A stretch of DNA of 64,000 nucleotides, taken from NCBI GenBank assembly GCA_947494435.1, contig CANLUY010000002.1, positions 1,302,001-1,366,000 on the forward strand. The letters run 5' to 3'. Both the position numbers and the translations under genes were made by a program. Each line of letters starts with the position of its first letter. Position 1 is the first letter of the stretch. This DNA comes from an uncultured Litoreibacter sp. GTDB taxonomy: Bacteria > Pseudomonadota > Alphaproteobacteria > Rhodobacterales > Rhodobacteraceae. Positions 18,403 to 26,877 of the stretch are shown here, one piece after another. A model generated the notes under the pieces. It had not been told where the DNA came from. It saw only the letters and a list, made by a program, of their open reading frames with translations, and did not search any database.

Positions 18403-20327
18403 ACCTCCGGTTCCAAGACGATCATCGCATCACCTGCTGAAATCTGGGCCCCCTCCGCGACATTTACATCTGCAACGACACCATCGCGCCCAGCGCATAG
18501 CACGTGTTCCATCTTCATTGCTTCAAGAATGGCCAGCCGCTCTCCCTCAACAACGCGCATACCTTGCTTCACAAAGACCGCTTTCACCAAGCCCGGCATC
18601 GGCGCCAAGGTTAAATCACCACTGTAAGCCGCGTCAGAGCCGCGTGCTAACGGGTCTGGAACCTCGAAATGGTACGCGTTGCCCCAGAAGACACTCACAC
18701 CGGCATTGTACCGCACGGCCTCGGCATTGACCTTCGTATCATCAACCCGCCACGTTCCGTTATCATGCACCACCGCATACCTTGCTGTGCCACAGGTGAC
18801 ATCGAAGACGCCTTGGCTATGTGTAGCAACATCGACCTGTATCTCTTGTCCACCCCATAAAAGCAGGACGCGTTGCTGCAAAGGCGCCCAAAGTGAAAAG
18901 CCGGACAAGGGAGCGGAGGTCGGTGCGTGGGCCGCCACAGCGGCGATTGCCTGCGTTTTGCTGCACGGTGCGTTTGGCGCGACAAGCGTGTCTAGGTCCC
19001 GCTCGATCAGTCCTGTGTCGACATCCCCAGCGGCAAAGCCGTCATGGCGCGCAAGGGCTTTCAGAAACGCGATATTCGTTACTGTCCCTGCAATTTGGGT
19101 ATCTGACAGCGCCCGGTCCAGCTTTCGCAGTGCTGCGTTGCGTGTTGTACTGTGGACTGTCAGCTTCGCGATCATGGGGTCATAATACGGGCTGATCGTG
19201 TCTGACGCGCAGACGCCGGTATCGCTGCGTGCATCCTTAGGGAACCTTAAGTGTTGCAAAGTACCTGTCGCCGGCAAAAAACCAGCAGGGACATCTTCGG
19301 CATAGACTCGCGCTTCAAAAGCGTGACCGGAAATTTTCAAGTCTTCTTGCTTTGCAGGCAAAGCCTCACCTGAAGCGACGCGCAATTGCCATTCGACCAG
19401 ATCAATGCCTGTGATGGCTTCCGTGACAGGGTGTTCGACCTGAAGGCGGGTGTTCATTTCCATGAACCAGAATTTATCTGGCTGGAGCCCCTCCGAGGCA
19501 TCGACGATAAACTCCACCGTCCCCGCGCCTGAGTAATTCACAGCCTTCGCCGCGCGTACTGCAGCATCCCCCATTGCCTTGCGCATTTCAGATGTCATGC
19601 CGGGTGCAGGGGCTTCCTCGATCACCTTCTGGTGACGCCGTTGAAGAGAGCAGTCGCGTTCGAACAGATGAACGGCGTCTTGGCCATCGCCAAAAATCTG
19701 AACTTCAATGTGGCGTGGCTTGGAGACATATTTCTCAATCAAAACAATGTCATTACCGAAGGATTTTAACGCCTCTGACTTTGCCGCATCAAGCGCATCC
19801 TCAAAGTCTTTTGACTGATCAACCCGCCGCATCCCCTTGCCGCCGCCGCCAGCGACGGCTTTGATCAAGACGGGATAGCCAATCTGTGCAGCTTCCTGCG
19901 CAAGGTCATTTTGTTGTGCCCCATGATATCCCGGCACGACAGGAACGCCCGCTTCAGCCATAAGTGCCTTGGCCGCGTCTTTGAGGCCCATGGCCCGAAT
20001 TGCGTCAGCTGACGGGCCAATAAATACAAGCCCAGCCGCGTCGACGTCCTCTACAAAATCAGGATTTTCTGAAAGAAATCCGTAGCCTGGATGGATCGCT
20101 TCGGCGCCCGTGGCTTGTGCTGCGGCAATGATTGCGTCGGCGCGCAAATAGCTTTCTGCCGGGGTTCGGCCACCAAGTGAAACGGCCTCATCTGCCATCT
20201 CAACATGGCGCGCGGTTGCGTCGATGTCTGAATGAACGGCAACGGTACGTACGCCAAGCCGGTTGCACGTCTCGATCACACGGCAGGCGATTTCACCTCT
20301 GTTTGCGATGAGGATTTTATCAAACAT
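18399..20327 (-). CDS. liuD: methylcrotonyl-CoA carboxylase alpha subunit (biotin carboxylase + biotin carrier)
   Basis: A 642-residue protein. The N-terminal 450 residues or so are a biotin carboxylase with an ATP-grasp fold (KAVAGGGGKGMR, MNTRLQVEHPVTE). The C-terminus is the biotin carrier, with EAMKMEH placing biotin on K605. With LiuB it carboxylates 3-methylcrotonyl-CoA. The assignment over the very similar propionyl-CoA carboxylase rests on its neighbours (liuA, liuB, liuE, liuC). An unknown gene separates it from liuB. Confidence 0.93.
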   Translation of the reverse strand: MFDKILIANRGEIACRVIETCNRLGVRTVAVHSDIDATARHVEMADEAVSLGGRTPAESYLRADAIIAAAQATGAEAIHPGYGFLSENPDFVEDVDAAGLVFIGPSADAIRAMGLKDAAKALMAEAGVPVVPGYHGAQQNDLAQEAAQIGYPVLIKAVAGGGGKGMRRVDQSKDFEDALDAAKSEALKSFGNDIVLIEKYVSKPRHIEVQIFGDGQDAVHLFERDCSLQRRHQKVIEEAPAPGMTSEMRKAMGDAAVRAAKAVNYSGAGTVEFIVDASEGLQPDKFWFMEMNTRLQVEHPVTEAITGIDLVEWQLRVASGEALPAKQEDLKISGHAFEARVYAEDVPAGFLPATGTLQHLRFPKDARSDTGVCASDTISPYYDPMIAKLTVHSTTRNAALRKLDRALSDTQIAGTVTNIAFLKALARHDGFAAGDVDTGLIERDLDTLVAPNAPCSKTQAIAAVAAHAPTSAPLSGFSLWAPLQQRVLLLWGGQEIQVDVATHSQGVFDVTCGTARYAVVHDNGTWRVDDTKVNAEAVRYNAGVSVFWGNAYHFEVPDPLARGSDAAYSGDLTLAPMPGLVKAVFVKQGMRVVEGERLAILEAMKMEHVLCAGRDGVVADVNVAEGAQISAGDAMIVLEPEV

Positions 20328-20330
20328 AGC

Positions 20331-21020
20331 TCACCACCATGACCCGCTTTTCTGATCGCCAAGATGCTGGGTCACGTATGATGGAAGCGGCCACTCGTCG
20401 AAATCCATACCCGTGGTTCTCCCGCCCTGACGTCCACGATAAGCGTGTTGATAGAGTTCATGGTGAAGCGAAACTTCGATAGACTTTAACGCAGCCTCAA
20501 CTTGGGATTTCAAGCCATCGACCTGTTCTTCAAGTTTGGCTTCGGCACTTTTCCCTTTCATCCAAGATGGCAAAGAAAACATTGAACTCAAAGCCTTACC
20601 GGCCCCAGTTGCAATAAGAATAACAAAATAAGCCGTTAGATTGGTGATAAATGCACCGGCCAAATCAACGCCCAGATCCCAGCTTAGCCATCCCATCTTT
20701 GATTTACCGCGCGCCAATTGGTTGCGCATATTGTCGAATTCATCGGCAAAGGTTTTCCGGAAGGCGCGCGCAAAAATCACGCGGTCAAAATCATCACGAC
20801 CCGCCCAAACACGGAGCTTGGGACGGACGAACATGCCTTCTTTGGAACGCTCTACGAAAACCTCAAAGTCGAAGAGGAAGAAATAGTCTTCCGGATCATC
20901 GGAGTTGTGAATGACATAGACAGGAATTTCGACTTCGCGCCCCAGTGTGGGCAGCTTGATCTCGGGCAGTGCATTCCAGACCTTGTCGCCTAAGGCTTTG
21001 GGATCAATGGGCATTTTCAT
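20331..21020 (-). CDS. unknown protein between the two methylcrotonyl-CoA carboxylase genes
   Basis: A 229-residue protein that I do not recognise. The first 115 residues are acidic and soluble-looking (HNSDDPEDYFFLFDFEVFVE). A hydrophobic stretch follows at about 120-150 (AGAFITNLTAYFVILIATGAGKALSSMF). A heptad-like segment (AKLEEQVDGLKSQVEAALKSIEV) and a polar tail ending in Trp-Trp complete it. There is no signal peptide. It is four bases from liuB and three from liuD, so it must share the transcript. Confidence 0.75.
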   Translation of the reverse strand: MKMPIDPKALGDKVWNALPEIKLPTLGREVEIPVYVIHNSDDPEDYFFLFDFEVFVERSKEGMFVRPKLRVWAGRDDFDRVIFARAFRKTFADEFDNMRNQLARGKSKMGWLSWDLGVDLAGAFITNLTAYFVILIATGAGKALSSMFSLPSWMKGKSAEAKLEEQVDGLKSQVEAALKSIEVSLHHELYQHAYRGRQGGRTTGMDFDEWPLPSYVTQHLGDQKSGSWW

Positions 21021-21024
21021 CGTG

Positions 21025-22650
21025 TTACATCCTGAACACGCCGAAACGTGTCTCCTCTATTGGGGCGCAGAGAGAAGCTTTTAGGGAAAGCGCGAGGACA
21101 TCGCGAGCCTTGCGCGGATCGACAATGCCATCATCCCAAAGACGGGCGGAGGCATATAAAGGATGAGATTGCTCTTCGAACTGGTCGATAACCGGTTGTT
21201 TAAATTGAGCTTCTTCTTCATCAGACCAAGTTTCGCCTTTGCGCTCCATGCCATCGCGTTTGACTGTTGCGAGCACGCCAGCGGCCTGTGGGCCGCCCAT
21301 GACGGAGATACGGGAATTGGGCCATGACCACATGAAACGCGGCTGGTAAGCCCTTCCAGCCATTCCATAATTTCCCGCACCAAAAGAGCCGCCGACCACC
21401 ATTGTGATCTTCGGCACGGAGGTCGTAGCCACTGCTGTGACCATCTTGGCTCCGTGACGGGCGATGCCTTCGTTTTCGTATTTCTGGCCGACCATAAAGC
21501 CCGTGATATTTTGCAAGAAAACCAATGGGATACGGCGCTGGGAACAGAGTTCTACAAAATGCGCGCCCTTCTGAGCAGCCTCGGAAAAGAGCACGCCATT
21601 ATTGGCAACAATGCCGATATCCATGCCGCAGATGCGGGCAAAGCCTGTCACCAATGTCTCTCCGAACCGGGCTTTGAACTCGTCAAAACGCGATCCGTCA
21701 ACGATGCGGGCGATGACTTCGCGGATGTCGTAAGGGGTTGTTAAGGAGGCTGGCACGACGCCGAGCAATTCGGCCGGATCGTAGACGGGAGGCTCGAAGT
21801 TGTACAAGTTGGTTATAAACTCAGACCCCGAAAACCCAACTTGTACAGAAGTTTTGACGCTCTCCATTGCGCGGCGCGCCAGTGCCAAAGCGTGGGCATC
21901 ATCTTCGGCGAGATAGTCAGCGACACCCGACAATCTGGTGTGCACATCGCCACCGCCAAGATCCTCGGAGGAGACAACCTCCCCCGTCGCGGCTTTCACC
22001 AAGGGGGGGCCTGCGAGGAAAATCGTTCCCTGTTCTTTGACGATGATTGTCACGTCGGACATGGCAGGGACATAGGCGCCGCCTGCGGTGCAGCTGCCCA
22101 TCACAACAGCGATTTGGGCGATGCCTTTGGCCGACATGCGGGCTTGGTTGTAGAAGATGCGCCCGAAGTGATCGCGGTCAGGGAAGACCTCATCTTGGTT
22201 GGGCAAGTTCGCGCCACCGCTATCGACCAGATAGATGCAGGGCAGATGGTTTTCTTCCGCGATCTCTTGCGCGCGCAAATGTTTCTTCACGGTCATCGGA
22301 TAGTACGTGCCACCCTTCACCGTGGCATCATTGCAGATCACCATGACCATCTTGCCGGAGACATAGCCGACACCCGCAATCACACCGGCGCAAGGCGCGG
22401 CACCATCGTAGAGACCATGCGCCGCCGTTGCGCCGACTTCGAGGAAGGGCGAGCCGGGATCAAGCAGGTTGGCGACGCGGTCCCGTGGTAGCATTTTCCC
22501 GCGGGAGGTATGACGCTCGCGCGCGCGATCCCCGCCGCCCAGTGCTGCGACCTCTGCCGCGTTGCGCACGGTGTCGAGCGCTGCGAGGTTTGCGGCCTCG
22601 TTTGCTGCGAACCCCTCGGAGGAGGTGGATATGGCGGAGGTTAGTTTCAT
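21025..22650 (-). CDS. liuB: methylcrotonyl-CoA carboxylase beta subunit (carboxyltransferase)
   Basis: A 541-residue carboxyltransferase with the crotonase-like twin domains ([16 protein letters not shown] and [19 protein letters not shown]). It transfers CO2 from carboxybiotin on LiuD to 3-methylcrotonyl-CoA. The length and the [15 protein letters not shown] segment match the MCC beta family rather than propionyl-CoA carboxylase beta. Its ATG immediately follows the stop of the upstream exported protein. Confidence 0.95.
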   Translation of the reverse strand: MKLTSAISTSSEGFAANEAANLAALDTVRNAAEVAALGGGDRARERHTSRGKMLPRDRVANLLDPGSPFLEVGATAAHGLYDGAAPCAGVIAGVGYVSGKMVMVICNDATVKGGTYYPMTVKKHLRAQEIAEENHLPCIYLVDSGGANLPNQDEVFPDRDHFGRIFYNQARMSAKGIAQIAVVMGSCTAGGAYVPAMSDVTIIVKEQGTIFLAGPPLVKAATGEVVSSEDLGGGDVHTRLSGVADYLAEDDAHALALARRAMESVKTSVQVGFSGSEFITNLYNFEPPVYDPAELLGVVPASLTTPYDIREVIARIVDGSRFDEFKARFGETLVTGFARICGMDIGIVANNGVLFSEAAQKGAHFVELCSQRRIPLVFLQNITGFMVGQKYENEGIARHGAKMVTAVATTSVPKITMVVGGSFGAGNYGMAGRAYQPRFMWSWPNSRISVMGGPQAAGVLATVKRDGMERKGETWSDEEEAQFKQPVIDQFEEQSHPLYASARLWDDGIVDPRKARDVLALSLKASLCAPIEETRFGVFRM

Positions 22651-23145
22651 CTACTGTTTTATCTCGCAATATTCTGCCGTGGAGCGGCCTTCGAGGCAGG
22701 CGGCGAACTCGTCTGTCAGGCCCGCAAGCTCACTGACCTCGCAGCCCAGCCGGGCACTATCAGCCCCCTCAGTGCGCGATTGCGCCACCTCTTCACATTT
22801 TTGCGCGACGTAGTCCGTCCAGATGACAATCAGGTTCAAAAGCTGGTTGGCCCCATTGGTGGTGGTGACGGCCATCACTTCTTCCTGCAGGTTCTGGACC
22901 GTGCCCTTCCATTCATCGCGGACGCCTGTAAGGCAGGTTGCGTGCGTGTCAGTGCCAGGCACCTCATCCGCGCAAGGCGCAAACATCAGGTCCAGGCATT
23001 GCGGCCAACTTGTCGAGATCTCCATCTTTTCAAGGCAAGCCAGTACCACCAGCTTGTCTTCGGCAATGGGAAGGTCTTGCGCCGCGGCGGGACTGGCGAG
23101 CAGCGTTGCTGCAAGGAGGAGTGATTTCATTGTGGTCTCTTTCAT
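22651..23145 (-). CDS. Cys-rich exported protein (LprI-like), fifth of the inserted set
   Basis: About 164 residues from a start at 23145 (an inner ATG at 23130 is an alternative). The signal peptide MKSLLLAATLLASPAAAQ is clear. Eight cysteines remain in the mature part, an even number that suggests disulfides. The C-terminal pattern (VAQKCEEV, then SARLGCEVSELAGLTDEFAAC) recalls the LprI lysozyme-inhibitor-like fold. It abuts liuB with no spacing. Function unknown. Confidence 0.65.
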   Translation of the reverse strand: MKETTMKSLLLAATLLASPAAAQDLPIAEDKLVVLACLEKMEISTSWPQCLDLMFAPCADEVPGTDTHATCLTGVRDEWKGTVQNLQEEVMAVTTTNGANQLLNLIVIWTDYVAQKCEEVAQSRTEGADSARLGCEVSELAGLTDEFAACLEGRSTAEYCEIKQ

Positions 23146-23149
23146 AGCA

Positions 23150-23503
23150 TCAGGCCGCCTCGCGCCCGGCGATGGGGTCCCGTGTAGCCCAATCACCGGG
23201 CCCGTGTTTGACGATCAGTTGACCCAAGGGGCCCACGTGAAACTCATAGTGTCGGGCCGCATCAAACTGGTCAGGGCCACAAATGACAACCATGCGGATA
23301 CCGGTTTTTGTACTTGGCATCGCGCGGCAGTCAGTCAGTTTTGCGTTGTTTCCAGCAAGGGTCAGGTATTGGGACGCGTAGGTTTCGATGATCTGCGTTT
23401 CTGTGATTTTCAAACTGGCGCGCTGGTATTGCGCCGCAGCCAGAAGCGCGAGCAACGACAGCAGCGCGATCACGATGTAATGAAGGGGGCGCAGGCGGGT
23501 CAT
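23150..23503 (-). CDS. small membrane-anchored protein, fourth of the inserted set
   Basis: A 117-residue protein with an uncleaved-looking N-terminal membrane anchor (YIVIALLSLLALLAAAQY) and a small soluble domain with two cysteines (LTDCRAM and VVICGPD). It overlaps the upstream gene by four bases and is five bases from the next. I recognise no family. It differs from its neighbours, which look like secreted helical proteins. Confidence 0.65.
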   Translation of the reverse strand: MTRLRPLHYIVIALLSLLALLAAAQYQRASLKITETQIIETYASQYLTLAGNNAKLTDCRAMPSTKTGIRMVVICGPDQFDAARHYEFHVGPLGQLIVKHGPGDWATRDPIAGREAA

Positions 23504-24063
23504 TTCGCTTCCCTCAAGACGTCAAGCTGCTGCCTTAGCTCTTTTACGGTATCGACATCGGCCGCGAATTCGATCACGGCCTCTAGGGTGCAGGCCACTT
23601 CATTTATGTCACTGTCCTGATGCCGCAATGCACAGTTTTTGTAGCGTTCCCGCGTGGTTCTGAGCCAACTTCGGATCGTGGTGCGCGGCTTGAACTCTGA
23701 TCCTTCGGACAGTCTGCGTGTGACTTGTTGGAAGGCAAGATATTCGGCCTCCTCCACGTGTTGGTAGAAACAATGGCTGAGTTGATGTTGCGTGTCACGC
23801 GGAAGGGTTGAGACGTCCAGTTCAGGGTCGAGCGGGATTTCGTGGCGATGATGGCAGGGCAGCATGGCGCGTTGGCAGTCCTCTTCAGGCGCTTCAATTG
23901 CGCTGATATCTGCTTTGCCGCCAAAACTTTTGTACATGCCGGTAAAAATGCATCTCGCGATCAGCTTACCCTCGAAAGCAGGGGTTTTGTAGCTATAGCG
24001 GTCGGCCATCGCAGGGTGTGCGGCCGCGACCATGATACATAGCAGAAGTGCGGCGCGGGTCAT
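23500..24063 (-). CDS. Cys-rich exported protein, third of the inserted set
   Basis: A 187-residue protein. The start at 24063 overlaps the preceding stop as ATGA and gives a proper signal peptide (ALLLCIMVAAAHPAMA); the longer open frame does not. The mature part is helical with six cysteines. Its C-terminal half (WLRTTRERYKNCALR, then NEVACTLEAVIEFAADV) follows the same plan as the LprI-like neighbour at 22651. Function unknown. Confidence 0.65.
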   Translation of the reverse strand: MTRAALLLCIMVAAAHPAMADRYSYKTPAFEGKLIARCIFTGMYKSFGGKADISAIEAPEEDCQRAMLPCHHRHEIPLDPELDVSTLPRDTQHQLSHCFYQHVEEAEYLAFQQVTRRLSEGSEFKPRTTIRSWLRTTRERYKNCALRHQDSDINEVACTLEAVIEFAADVDTVKELRQQLDVLREAK

Positions 24064-24626
24064 TGCCGCGCCTCCTGATCGGCAAGGTAGTTGCTGAGAC
24101 CTTCCATGCGGCTGACATTTACGAAGCCTGAATAGAGCCCGCAAAGGGCGTCATCCTCCAGCAGCACCTGCGCCTCGAACCGCGTGAGGTCGGGGCATGT
24201 GGTTGTCAGTTCGAAGTTCAGGCGGTCGCCAAATCTGCGGATGGCAAAGCGCGACATTTTTGCTGGATCGAGCTTTTCCAGCCGCGCTTCAATGTCTGAG
24301 CGAGTGTCGCGCGCTTTGCCTTGCCAGCGGTCTGTCAGGTCTTGGGTGCATGTTGCGGGATCAGGGCCGCCCGTGCAGCTGTCAATCGCTGAGGTCCGAC
24401 ATCGTTCCCGGGCGAGCGTTTGCGCGGACTGGACTAAGTTTGGGTCGCACGTCGTGCCGATCTTGCAGGTTTCATGCGGGAAGCGCTCTGAGAAGACGGC
24501 TTGGGTTTTGGAAGGGTCAGCGAGGCATTGGTCGAGGGTGGTGATGACATCCGCGCTGGCGGGCAATGATGCGCCGAGCAGTGCGGTGGTCAGGGTGAGT
24601 AATGAGAGACGCTTCGACAAATTCAT
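24060..24626 (-). CDS. Cys-rich exported protein, second of the inserted set
   Basis: A 188-residue protein with a strong signal peptide (LSLLTLTTALLGASLPASA). The mature part has eight cysteines, with clusters near the N-terminus (TLDQC, HETCKIGTTC) and middle (RERC, DSC, ATC). It ends in a helical region. It shares the ATGA-overlap arrangement of the group. No family recognised with confidence. Confidence 0.65.
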   Translation of the reverse strand: MNLSKRLSLLTLTTALLGASLPASADVITTLDQCLADPSKTQAVFSERFPHETCKIGTTCDPNLVQSAQTLARERCRTSAIDSCTGGPDPATCTQDLTDRWQGKARDTRSDIEARLEKLDPAKMSRFAIRRFGDRLNFELTTTCPDLTRFEAQVLLEDDALCGLYSGFVNVSRMEGLSNYLADQEARQ

Positions 24627-24645
24627 CGCGCGCCTCGCATTTGGT

Positions 24646-25167
24646 TTATCGGTTTTCCGCTTTCAATTCGAAGAACAGTTTTGCGGTTTTGGGAATGCTG
24701 CAATCCGCTATGTGGTTTTGAGGTCTGTTCAGACCGAAGAATTGCGCGACCGAGGGTTTCGACGACTGCCAGCACGTTGGATTGCGGGTTTCGCGCCAGT
24801 TTTCGAGGGAGATTGTTGGAGCTCTGCCTTGTGAAAGTCGCTGCGCGTGGATGGTATTGAGTTGATCGTCCCAGAACGACAACTCCCTGTACGCGCAATT
24901 GCTGAGGACAAGAAGATGGATGTTGCGCCCATTCCCATCGGTCCACCCTTTGCCGACTTTGTAGCAGGCGGTTGTGGCCGCTCCAACGCAACTTTGCGCG
25001 TCCTCCCACGTCGTGTGCGCGGCGCATTGGGTGGCGATTTCTTCCTTGAAATGAACCAAGAAGGACAGCGCTTGGGCGGGTTGCGCGAAGAAAAGCGCGG
25101 CGCCTGTCGCAATCGCATGGGCCAGCAATGCGCCTGTCCAGACCTTGAAGGGAAGTGAGAGTGTCAT
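24646..25167 (-). CDS. Cys-rich exported protein (LprI-like), first of the inserted set
   Basis: A 173-residue protein starting at 25167 (MTLSLPFKVWTG), where an AAGGAA ribosome site lies upstream; the frame is open further but without a good start. A signal peptide ends near AQPAQA. The mature part has six cysteines, and NCAYRELSFWDDQLN plus ENWRETRNPTC resemble the LprI/DUF1311 arrangement. It follows liuA after about 98 bases and opens the five-gene insert. Function unknown. Confidence 0.65.
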   Translation of the reverse strand: MTLSLPFKVWTGALLAHAIATGAALFFAQPAQALSFLVHFKEEIATQCAAHTTWEDAQSCVGAATTACYKVGKGWTDGNGRNIHLLVLSNCAYRELSFWDDQLNTIHAQRLSQGRAPTISLENWRETRNPTCWQSSKPSVAQFFGLNRPQNHIADCSIPKTAKLFFELKAENR

Positions 25168-25265
25168 GACGGAGGTTTCCTTTGCCGAGTGATGGCGAAG
25201 GGGTAACACTGCGTTGGCCGCTGCGTCGGGGTCTCGTCATTTTTGCGACATCTCTGCGCATGGGA

Positions 25266-26429
25266 TCAGCCCATCCCGCCGACGAGCTCGCGACCGATGA
25301 GCATGCGGCGGATTTCAGAGGTGCCTGCGCCGATTTCCATCAGTTTGGCATCGCGGAAGATACGGGCAACGGGGCTGTCATTCAGGAACCCCGCGCCGCC
25401 CATGGCTTGGACGGCTTGGTGGGCTTGCTTCATCGCCTCTTCTGAGGAGTAGAGCACGCAGGCGGCGGCGTCGGCTCGGGTGACTTCGCCGCGGTCACAG
25501 GCTTTGGCGACCTCGTAAACATAGGCGCGCGCGGTGTTCATGGCCGTGTACATATCGGCGATTTTGCCTTGCATCAGTTGGAAGCTGCCGATGGGTTGGC
25601 CGAATTGCTTGCGCTCCGCCATGTAAGGCATGATCGCGTCCATGCAGGCGGCCATGATGCCGGTGCCGATGCCTGCGAGCACGACGCGTTCATAATCGAG
25701 GCCGGACATCAGGACTTTTGCGCCGCGCCCCTCCTCGCCGAGGATGTTTTCGAAGGGGACTTCGACGTCGTCGAAAATGAGTTCCGCCGTGTTGGAGCCG
25801 CGCATGCCGAGCTTGTCGAAATGAGGGGATGTGGAGAAACCTTTCATGTCCTTGTCGATCAGGAAGGCGGTGATGCCTTTTGAGCCTGCGTCGGGGTCTG
25901 TCTTGGCGTAGACGACGAGCGTTTGGGCGTCGGGGCCGTTGGTGATCCAGTATTTTGTGCCATTGAGGCGAAAGTGGTCGTTGCGTTTGTCGGCTTTGAG
26001 CTTCATCGAGACAACGTCGGACCCTGCCCCGCTTTCCGACATGGCCAGCGCGCCGACATGTTCGCCGGAGATGAGCTTCGGCAGGTATTGCTGTTTCTGC
26101 TCCTCCGTGCCGTTCAGCTTGATCTGGTTCACGCAGAGGTTCGAATGCGCGCCGTAGCTCAAGCTGACGGAGGCAGAGGCGCGCGCGATCTCTTCCACAG
26201 CGATCACATGCGCCAGGTAGGACATGCCTGCCCCGCCATATTGCTCGTCGACAGTGATGCCGAGAAGGCCGAGCTCCCCCATCTCTGTCCAGAGGTCTGG
26301 CGGGAATTGGTTCGAGCTGTCAATCTCGGCGGCCATTGGAGCGACACGATCCTGCGCCCAACGGTGCACCATGTCGCGCAGAGCATTTACATCATCGCCC
26401 AAATCGAAGCGCATCGAGGCATTGAACAT
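25266..26429 (-). CDS. liuA: isovaleryl-CoA dehydrogenase
   Basis: A 387-residue acyl-CoA dehydrogenase that oxidises isovaleryl-CoA to 3-methylcrotonyl-CoA with FAD and passes electrons to ETF. The C-terminal fold (SFQLMQGKIADMYTAMNTAR and AVQAMGGAGFLND) is typical. The catalytic glutamate lies in GLDYERVVLAG, the position characteristic of isovaleryl-CoA dehydrogenases rather than medium- or short-chain enzymes. It is the first gene of the liu operon. Confidence 0.95.
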   Translation of the reverse strand: MFNASMRFDLGDDVNALRDMVHRWAQDRVAPMAAEIDSSNQFPPDLWTEMGELGLLGITVDEQYGGAGMSYLAHVIAVEEIARASASVSLSYGAHSNLCVNQIKLNGTEEQKQQYLPKLISGEHVGALAMSESGAGSDVVSMKLKADKRNDHFRLNGTKYWITNGPDAQTLVVYAKTDPDAGSKGITAFLIDKDMKGFSTSPHFDKLGMRGSNTAELIFDDVEVPFENILGEEGRGAKVLMSGLDYERVVLAGIGTGIMAACMDAIMPYMAERKQFGQPIGSFQLMQGKIADMYTAMNTARAYVYEVAKACDRGEVTRADAAACVLYSSEEAMKQAHQAVQAMGGAGFLNDSPVARIFRDAKLMEIGAGTSEIRRMLIGRELVGGMG

Positions 26430-26448
26430 GTCAGAAACTCCGATTAAT

Positions 26449-26490
26449 TGAACACGTGTTCATATAATATCACGCCACGGTTCAGGTCAA
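26449..26490 (-). promoter_or_regulatory. liuA promoter with perfect 14-bp palindromic operator
   Basis: On the minus strand TTGACC (26490-26485) is followed after 17 bases by TTATAT (26467-26462); TATTAT at 26469-26464 is an overlapping alternative. Immediately downstream, at 26449-26462, lies the perfect palindrome TGAACACGTGTTCA, where transcription would begin. This is the typical place for a repressor or MerR-type site controlling the liu genes. No regulator gene is present nearby in the window. Confidence 0.55.
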
Positions 26491-26877
26491 TAAAATTCGC
26501 CATTTTAACGTAACGCGATCTTGTGGAATCACCTGTAAGCCCCTTTCTGAAATAGGGCTGATGATGAAACATAGGGGGTGACGGGACGTAATATGTTAAT
26601 CTTTTTTGACAGACCGGATCGCGTTGAATCAAAATTAACGTGTTATTAAGGACTTACGTTGTTGCGTTAAAACGACCAACAAAAACAGTATTCCGCGCGC
26701 GTCACCTTGCAAAAAGGCAACGGTTTTCTTACGCCCACGGGTGAATTAAGGCAATTTCGCGTCACTGCAGACTTTAACGAAATACGCCTAAGCTTAACTG
26801 TTTCTTAGTTTTTTCTTGCCGCGCACTGCGTTCTGCCCCATTTTTGACACACTAACACCTGGGACTACGACACTATC
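26491..26877. other. long AT-rich intergenic region between divergent liuA and the papain-like gene
   Basis: I see no credible gene here. The region is visibly richer in A and T than the flanking genes. It contains a TTAA-N7-TTAA element (listed separately) and a TTGACA at about 26606 without a convincing -10 partner. The 5' leader of the plus-strand gene at 26878 must start within it. Confidence 0.6.
26635..26649. promoter_or_regulatory. candidate CtrA box
   Basis: The sequence TTAA-CGTGTTA-TTAA matches the alphaproteobacterial CtrA consensus TTAA-N7-TTAA exactly. It sits about 230 bases before the start of the plus-strand papain-like gene and about 200 before liuA. CtrA controls motility, envelope and gene-transfer-agent genes in Rhodobacterales. 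The match is short enough to occur by chance in an AT-rich spacer. Confidence 0.35.

Noticed and set aside
26444-26632. 62-residue minus-strand frame upstream of liuA
   Set aside because: It covers the liuA promoter and palindrome, lacks a ribosome site and looks like random translation of AT-rich spacer.
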